This document shows positions 13,253-16,785 of a stretch of DNA of 16,785 bases, piece after piece (the stretch's first letter is position 1; every line of letters starts with the position of its first letter). The DNA lies in the NCBI GenBank assembly GCA_021205585.1, contig JAJPXI010000076.1, positions 1 through 16,785 of the forward strand, written 5' to 3'. This stretch comes from Oscillospiraceae bacterium. Its GTDB lineage: Bacteria; Bacillota; Clostridia; Oscillospirales; Oscillospiraceae. The translations under genes were made by a program, and so were the position numbers. The notes under the pieces are model-generated. The model worked only from the letters and a program-made list of their open reading frames with translations. It had not been told where the DNA came from and did not search any database.

Positions 13253-13657
13253 TTATTTGCGCTCGCACAGCTCAAGCAGCACGCCGTGGGTGGCCTTGGG
13301 GTGGACAAAGGCGATGCTGGCGTTGCCCGCGCCGTAGCGGGGGGTCTGGTCAATCATGCGCACTTCCTTGGCCTTCAGCTCCTCCAGGGTCTCCTCAATG
13401 TTGTCCACCCGCAGGGCGATGTGCTGGATGCCCTCGCCGTTTTTCTCGATGAAGCGAGCCACGGGGCCGTCCCCGGTGGTGTCCTCCAGCAGCTCCAGCT
13501 CGCTCTGGCCGATGGGCAGGAAGGCCACCTTGACCTTCTGCTCGTCCACAATCTCGGTGCCGTGGGCCTTGACGCCCAGGGTCTCCTCATACCACTTGAC
13601 CATCTCGTCCAGGTTTTTCACGGCGATGCCGATGTGGTCTACGCGGGTTACGTTCAT
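13253..13657 (-). CDS. mce: Methylmalonyl-CoA epimerase
   Basis: This is a small metalloenzyme (134 residues) of the vicinal-oxygen-chelate fold that interconverts (R)- and (S)-methylmalonyl-CoA. It links the mutase, which makes the R form, to the decarboxylase, which uses the S form. The two beta-alpha-beta modules begin at VDHIGIAV and IQHIALRV. The likely metal ligands are H8, E55, H79 and E129. The length matches the bacterial family. The start overlaps the MeaB stop by four bases (ATGA), with GGAAGGAAG upstream. Gene order and overlaps show it is co-translated with the mutase accessory genes. Confidence 0.94.
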   Translation of the reverse strand: MNVTRVDHIGIAVKNLDEMVKWYEETLGVKAHGTEIVDEQKVKVAFLPIGQSELELLEDTTGDGPVARFIEKNGEGIQHIALRVDNIEETLEELKAKEVRMIDQTPRYGAGNASIAFVHPKATHGVLLELCERK

Positions 13658-14619
13658 AGCAATCTTCCTTCCGTAATTTTATTCATCATATCCCCCACCC
13701 AAAGGTAGGGGTTTTCCCGGCGGGCCAGGAAGTTGTCAAAGTCCTCCTGGAAGGCCGGGGAGGTCAGCACAGGGTTGATGACCCGGCGGCCAAACTCGTC
13801 TTGGATTAAGGTCAGCAGCTCCTGCCGCAGCCGGGCGGAGCGGCGCTGCTCAATCATGCCGGATTCCTGCATACTGTCAAACAGCCGCTCCATGGTCTGG
13901 CACAGCTTTTCGATGCCCTCGTTCTGGGCGGCGGTGACCAGCAGCACGGGCATCCTGCGCTTGCGCTCGTCCTCCTCCAGACTGAGCATGGAGCGCAGCT
14001 CGCTGGCGGTGCGGTCCGCGCCGGGCCGGTCGGCCTTGTTGACCACGAACAAATCGCCAATCTCAAAAATGCCCGCCTTGATGGCCTGCACGTCGTCCCC
14101 CAGGCCGGGGACGGTGACCACCGCCACCACATCGGCCACGTTGACCACCTCGATCTCCGACTGGCCCACACCCACGGTTTCGATAATCACCAAGTCACAG
14201 CCGCAGGCGTCCAGCACATTGACCGCCCCCACGCAGGCGGAGGACAGGCCCCCCAGCTGGCCCCGGGTCCCCATGGAGCGGACGAACACCCCGGCGTCCA
14301 GGGTCAAATCGCTCATGCGTACCCGGTCGCCCAGAATGGCGCCGCCGCTGAAGGGGGAAGTGGGGTCGATGGCCACGATGCCGATGCGCAGGCCCTGGGC
14401 GCGCCAGTATTTTGCCAGCTTGTCGGTCATGGTGGACTTGCCGGAACCCGGCGGGCCGGTGATGCCGATGACTTTGGCCCGGCCGGTGTGGGGCCACAGC
14501 CTGGACAGCACCGTTTCCGCCGCCTCCCCCCCGGCCTCCACGCCGGAAATCAGACGGGCGGTGGAGCGCTTATCCCCCTGCTGGGCTTTTTCCAGCAGGG
14601 CCTCTACGTCCAGCCCCAT
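13654..14619 (-). CDS. meaB: MeaB-type G-protein chaperone of methylmalonyl-CoA mutase
   Basis: This is a P-loop GTPase (321 residues) of the MeaB/ArgK family that guards loading of adenosylcobalamin into the mutase and removal of damaged cofactor. Walker A is GPPGSGKST (55-63), followed by IDPTSP (84-89), ETVGVGQSE (147-155) as the switch region, and NKAD (194-197) for guanine recognition. The C-terminal helical part, used for dimerisation, is present. It directly follows the mutase small-subunit gene by three bases and lacks a clear ribosome site (only GGGTTAA is visible), so it is probably translated by coupling. 'ArgK' annotations as a lysine/arginine transport kinase are historical. Confidence 0.94.
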   Translation of the reverse strand: MGLDVEALLEKAQQGDKRSTARLISGVEAGGEAAETVLSRLWPHTGRAKVIGITGPPGSGKSTMTDKLAKYWRAQGLRIGIVAIDPTSPFSGGAILGDRVRMSDLTLDAGVFVRSMGTRGQLGGLSSACVGAVNVLDACGCDLVIIETVGVGQSEIEVVNVADVVAVVTVPGLGDDVQAIKAGIFEIGDLFVVNKADRPGADRTASELRSMLSLEEDERKRRMPVLLVTAAQNEGIEKLCQTMERLFDSMQESGMIEQRRSARLRQELLTLIQDEFGRRVINPVLTSPAFQEDFDNFLARRENPYLWVGDMMNKITEGRLL

Positions 14620-14622
14620 TTT

Positions 14623-15027
14623 TTAACCCAGACGCTGGCGCAAAAATTCCACGGTGGCGTCGGTGGGAGTGCCGGGAGTGAAGATTTCGGCCACGCCGGC
14701 CTCCTTCAGTCCGGGAATGTCCTCCTCGGGAATCACGCCGCCGCCGAACACCAGGATGTCCCCGGCGCCCTGCTCCTTGAGCATATCCACCACTTTGGGG
14801 AACAGATAGTTGTGAGCCCCGGAGAGAAGGGACATGCCCACGGCGTCCACGTCCTCCTCGATGGCGGCGGCCACAATCTGCTCCGGGGTCTGGCGCAGGC
14901 CGGTGTAAATGACCTCAAAACCGGCGTCCCGCAGGGCGCGGGCCACCACCTTGGCCCCCCGGTCGTGGCCGTCCAGGCCGGGCTTGGCGATCAGCACGCG
15001 AATCTTTTTCTCGCTTTGTTCACTCAT
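14623..15027 (-). CDS. mcmA2: Methylmalonyl-CoA mutase, small cobalamin-binding subunit
   Basis: This 134-residue B12-binding domain is encoded as a separate subunit. The cobalamin motif DxHxxG is D19-G20-H21-D22-R23-G24, where H21 replaces the lower base of B12 (base-off/His-on). The SLLSGAHN and GGGVIPEED segments complete the nucleotide-tail pocket. It pairs with the catalytic subunit encoded just before it; only two bases separate the genes. GGAGG lies about 10 bases upstream of the ATG, inside the end of the large-subunit gene. The symbol follows one convention for split mutases (mcmA1/mcmA2). Split mutases of this form are usual in anaerobes and archaea. Confidence 0.92.
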   Translation of the reverse strand: MSEQSEKKIRVLIAKPGLDGHDRGAKVVARALRDAGFEVIYTGLRQTPEQIVAAAIEEDVDAVGMSLLSGAHNYLFPKVVDMLKEQGAGDILVFGGGVIPEEDIPGLKEAGVAEIFTPGTPTDATVEFLRQRLG

Positions 15028-15029
15028 GG

Positions 15030-16676
15030 TTACAGTACCTCCACAGGACGATATTCGCCGAACACGGCGCGCAGCTCGTTGCAGATTTCACCCTCGGTGG
15101 CGTACACCCGGGCGCAGTCCAGAATCAGGGGCATCAGGTTGACGTCAGTGGCGGCGGCGGCGCGCAGGGCCTCCAGGCGCTGCTTGACAATCACATTGTC
15201 CCGGCCTTCCTTCATCTTGTGCAGCTTGGCAATCTGGTGGTCGGCCACGGTGGCCTCCACCCGCAGCAGGCCCTTGGCGGGGGGTTCTTCAATCTGGAAC
15301 TTGTTCACGCCCACGACCACCTGCTCGCCGGCCTCCATGGACTTTTGATAATTATAGGAGCTGTCGGCAATCTCCCGCTGGATGTAACCCTGCTCGATGG
15401 CCTTGACCGCGCCGCCCATGTCGTCAATCTTCTGGATGTACTCGGTGGCGATGCGCTCAATCTCGTCGGTCATAGACTCCACATAGTAGGAGCCGGCCAG
15501 GGGGTCGATGGTGTCGGCCACGCCGGACTCGTAGGCCACAATCTGCTGGGTCCGCAGGGCGATGCGCACGGAGTCCTCGGTGGGCAGGGCCAGGGCCTCG
15601 TCTCGGCTGTTGGTGTGCAGGGACTGGGTTCCGCCCATGACGGCGGCCAGGGTCTGGATAGCCACGCGGACGATGTTGTTGTCCGGCTGCTGGGCGGTCA
15701 GGGTGGAGCCGCCGGTCTGGGTGTGGAAGCGCAGCATCATGGAGCGCTCCTTCTTGGCGTGGAAGCGGTCGCGCATGATCTTGGCCCACAGGCGGCGGGC
15801 GGCCCGGTACTTGGCCACCTCCTCCAGCAGGTTGTTGTGGGCGTTGAAGAAGAAGGACAGGCGGCCTGCAAAGTCATCTACGTCCATGCCAGCCTGGAGG
15901 GCAGCCTCTACATAGGCGATGCCGTCGGCCAGGGTGAAGGCCACCTCCTGGGCGGCGGTGGAGCCGGCCTCGCGGATGTGGTAGCCGGAGATGGAGATGG
16001 TGTTCCACTTGGGCACTTCCCTGGAGCAGAACTCAAAGATGTTGGTGATCAGCCGCATGGAGGGGGCGGGGGGGAAGATGTAGGTGCCCCTGGCGGCGTA
16101 CTCCTTCAAAATATCGTTCTGAATGGTGCCCTTGAGCAGATTGGCGGGGACGCCCTGTTTCTCCGCAGCGGCGATGTAGAAGGCCAGCAACACGCTGGCG
16201 GGGGCGTTGATGGTCATGGAGGCGGAGACCTTGTCCAGGGGGATGTCCTTGAACAGGATTTCCATGTCGGCCAGGGAGTCGATGGCCACGCCCACCTTGC
16301 CCACCTCTCCGGTGGACATGGGGTCGTCGGAGTCATAGCCGATCTGGGTGGGCAGGTCGAAGGCGATGGACAGGCCGGTCTGCCCCTGCTCCAGCAGGTA
16401 CTTATACCGGTTGTTGGACTCCTCGGCCGTGGCGAAGCCGGCGTACTGGCGCATGGTCCAGAAGCGGCCCCGGTACATGGTGGGCTGCACGCCCCGGGTG
16501 AAAGGGAACTGGCCGGGGTAGCCCAGCTTTTCCTCATAATCCCCGGTGAAATCCTCAGGGGTGTACAGTCGCTCGGTGGGGGTTGAGGTGGCGCGGAAGG
16601 ACTCCCGGCGCTCGCCGCTTTTCGCCAGCGACTTGGCCAGAGTGGTCTCCTCCCACTGCTTTTTCATTTCAGACAT
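15030..16676 (-). CDS. mcmA1: Methylmalonyl-CoA mutase, large catalytic subunit
   Basis: This is the TIM-barrel subunit (548 residues from the chosen start) that rearranges succinyl-CoA to (R)-methylmalonyl-CoA with adenosylcobalamin. YRGRFWTMRQYAGFATAEES lies near 68-87. The tyrosine (Y78) in RQYAG is characteristic of methylmalonyl-CoA mutase, whereas isobutyryl- and hydroxyisobutyryl-CoA mutases differ at this position. Other family segments include FPPAPSMR, SISGYHIREAGST, FHTQTGGSTLTAQQPDNN and QSLHTNSRDEALALP. The B12 domain is absent because it is a separate gene. I chose ATG 16676 (MSEMKKQWEE). The ATG at 16724 would add 16 residues with no homologous look, and its purine-rich site touches the start codon. 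The chosen start has GGAG 12 bases upstream, somewhat far. It is the first gene seen in the operon. Confidence 0.92.
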   Translation of the reverse strand: MSEMKKQWEETTLAKSLAKSGERRESFRATSTPTERLYTPEDFTGDYEEKLGYPGQFPFTRGVQPTMYRGRFWTMRQYAGFATAEESNNRYKYLLEQGQTGLSIAFDLPTQIGYDSDDPMSTGEVGKVGVAIDSLADMEILFKDIPLDKVSASMTINAPASVLLAFYIAAAEKQGVPANLLKGTIQNDILKEYAARGTYIFPPAPSMRLITNIFEFCSREVPKWNTISISGYHIREAGSTAAQEVAFTLADGIAYVEAALQAGMDVDDFAGRLSFFFNAHNNLLEEVAKYRAARRLWAKIMRDRFHAKKERSMMLRFHTQTGGSTLTAQQPDNNIVRVAIQTLAAVMGGTQSLHTNSRDEALALPTEDSVRIALRTQQIVAYESGVADTIDPLAGSYYVESMTDEIERIATEYIQKIDDMGGAVKAIEQGYIQREIADSSYNYQKSMEAGEQVVVGVNKFQIEEPPAKGLLRVEATVADHQIAKLHKMKEGRDNVIVKQRLEALRAAAATDVNLMPLILDCARVYATEGEICNELRAVFGEYRPVEVL

Positions 16677-16707
16677 ACTTTTTTCACGCTCCAAATATGA
16701 GTTCGTT

Positions 16708-16742
16708 GCGGCCCGGGCCGCCATCCTTCCTTTTAAGGAAGG
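16708..16742 (-). promoter_or_regulatory. Two inverted repeats in the leader of the propionate operon
   Basis: GCGGCCCGGGCCGC (16708-16721) is a perfect 14-bp palindrome. CCTTCCTT-TT-AAGGAAGG (16725-16742) is a second perfect 8-bp inverted repeat. Both lie just upstream of the mutase start at 16676. They could be operator sites or mRNA hairpins. No clear promoter is visible in the remaining upstream bases; TTGCCG followed after 17 bases by TTAAAA on the - strand is only a weak candidate. Confidence 0.4.
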
Positions 16743-16755
16743 ACTGATTAAATCG

Positions 16756-16780
16756 GCAAGAGCGGATGGCGAGAAATTTT
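16756..16780. repeat. Short dispersed repeat core, copy 2
   Basis: CAAGAGCGGATGGCGAGAAA followed by TTTTG resembles the core starting near 9998 with four or five purine substitutions over 25 bases. It runs toward the window edge, so the full element is not visible. Confidence 0.45.
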
Positions 16781-16785
16781 GCGAC

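Noticed and set aside
15219..16586. 455-codon + strand frame opposite the mutase large subunit
   Set aside because: Antisense shadow of a highly conserved gene; Gly/His/Val-rich with no motif.
16677..16785. Cobalamin riboswitch upstream of the B12-dependent mutase
   Set aside because: No B12-box-like sequence was recognised in the 109 bases available; one could still lie beyond the window.

Overview
The window looks like part of a GC-rich Clostridia chromosome, most likely a gut anaerobe of the Oscillospiraceae/Ruminococcaceae type. This is inferred from high GC, strong GGAGG-type ribosome binding sites, Firmicutes-style lipoprotein and amino-acid transporter genes, and an anaerobic B12- and biotin-dependent propionate module. 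No rRNA, tRNA, CRISPR array, transposase or phage gene was seen.

Layout. (1) 2-100, + strand: the last 32 codons of an unidentified gene, followed by a hairpin. (2) 212-2603, - strand: a three-gene polar amino-acid ABC importer, read binding lipoprotein, permease, ATPase. It has a good promoter near 2657-2684 and a hairpin between the first two genes. (3) 3019-7929, + strand: a tightly overlapped four-gene operon for an ABC-2 type exporter with GldG-like and DUF4340 accessory membrane proteins, closed by a very strong terminator. (4) 8140-8907, + strand: a membrane-anchored N-acetylmuramoyl-L-alanine amidase with its own promoter. (5) 9032-9820, - strand: a short-chain dehydrogenase/reductase with a clear promoter, an upstream dyad and a palindrome in the leader. 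(6) 9907-10268: an AT-rich, gene-less stretch holding a foldable repeat-like element and the terminator of the next operon. (7) 10269-16676, - strand: a seven-gene operon read from the right: methylmalonyl-CoA mutase large and small subunits, MeaB-type GTPase, methylmalonyl-CoA epimerase, decarboxylase alpha subunit, a 43-residue membrane miniprotein, and the decarboxylase beta subunit.

How the genes work together. The operon at 10269-16676 is a nearly complete route from succinyl-CoA to propionyl-CoA. The mutase makes (R)-methylmalonyl-CoA, MeaB protects and loads the mutase with adenosylcobalamin, and the epimerase gives the (S) isomer. The membrane decarboxylase then removes CO2 and uses the energy to export Na+. 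No biotin-carrier gene is present among these genes, although the carboxyltransferase and the Na+ channel both depend on one. The ABC-2/GldG/DUF4340 operon is a conserved but functionally unknown system. The murein amidase beside it may be only a neighbour, since a terminator and a promoter separate them.

The least-explained parts are the structured element at 10104-10206, the sequence core shared by about 9998-10022 and 16756-16780, the very small gamma-like subunit, the missing biotin carrier, and the acidic and tyrosine-rich segments in the ABC-2 operon.
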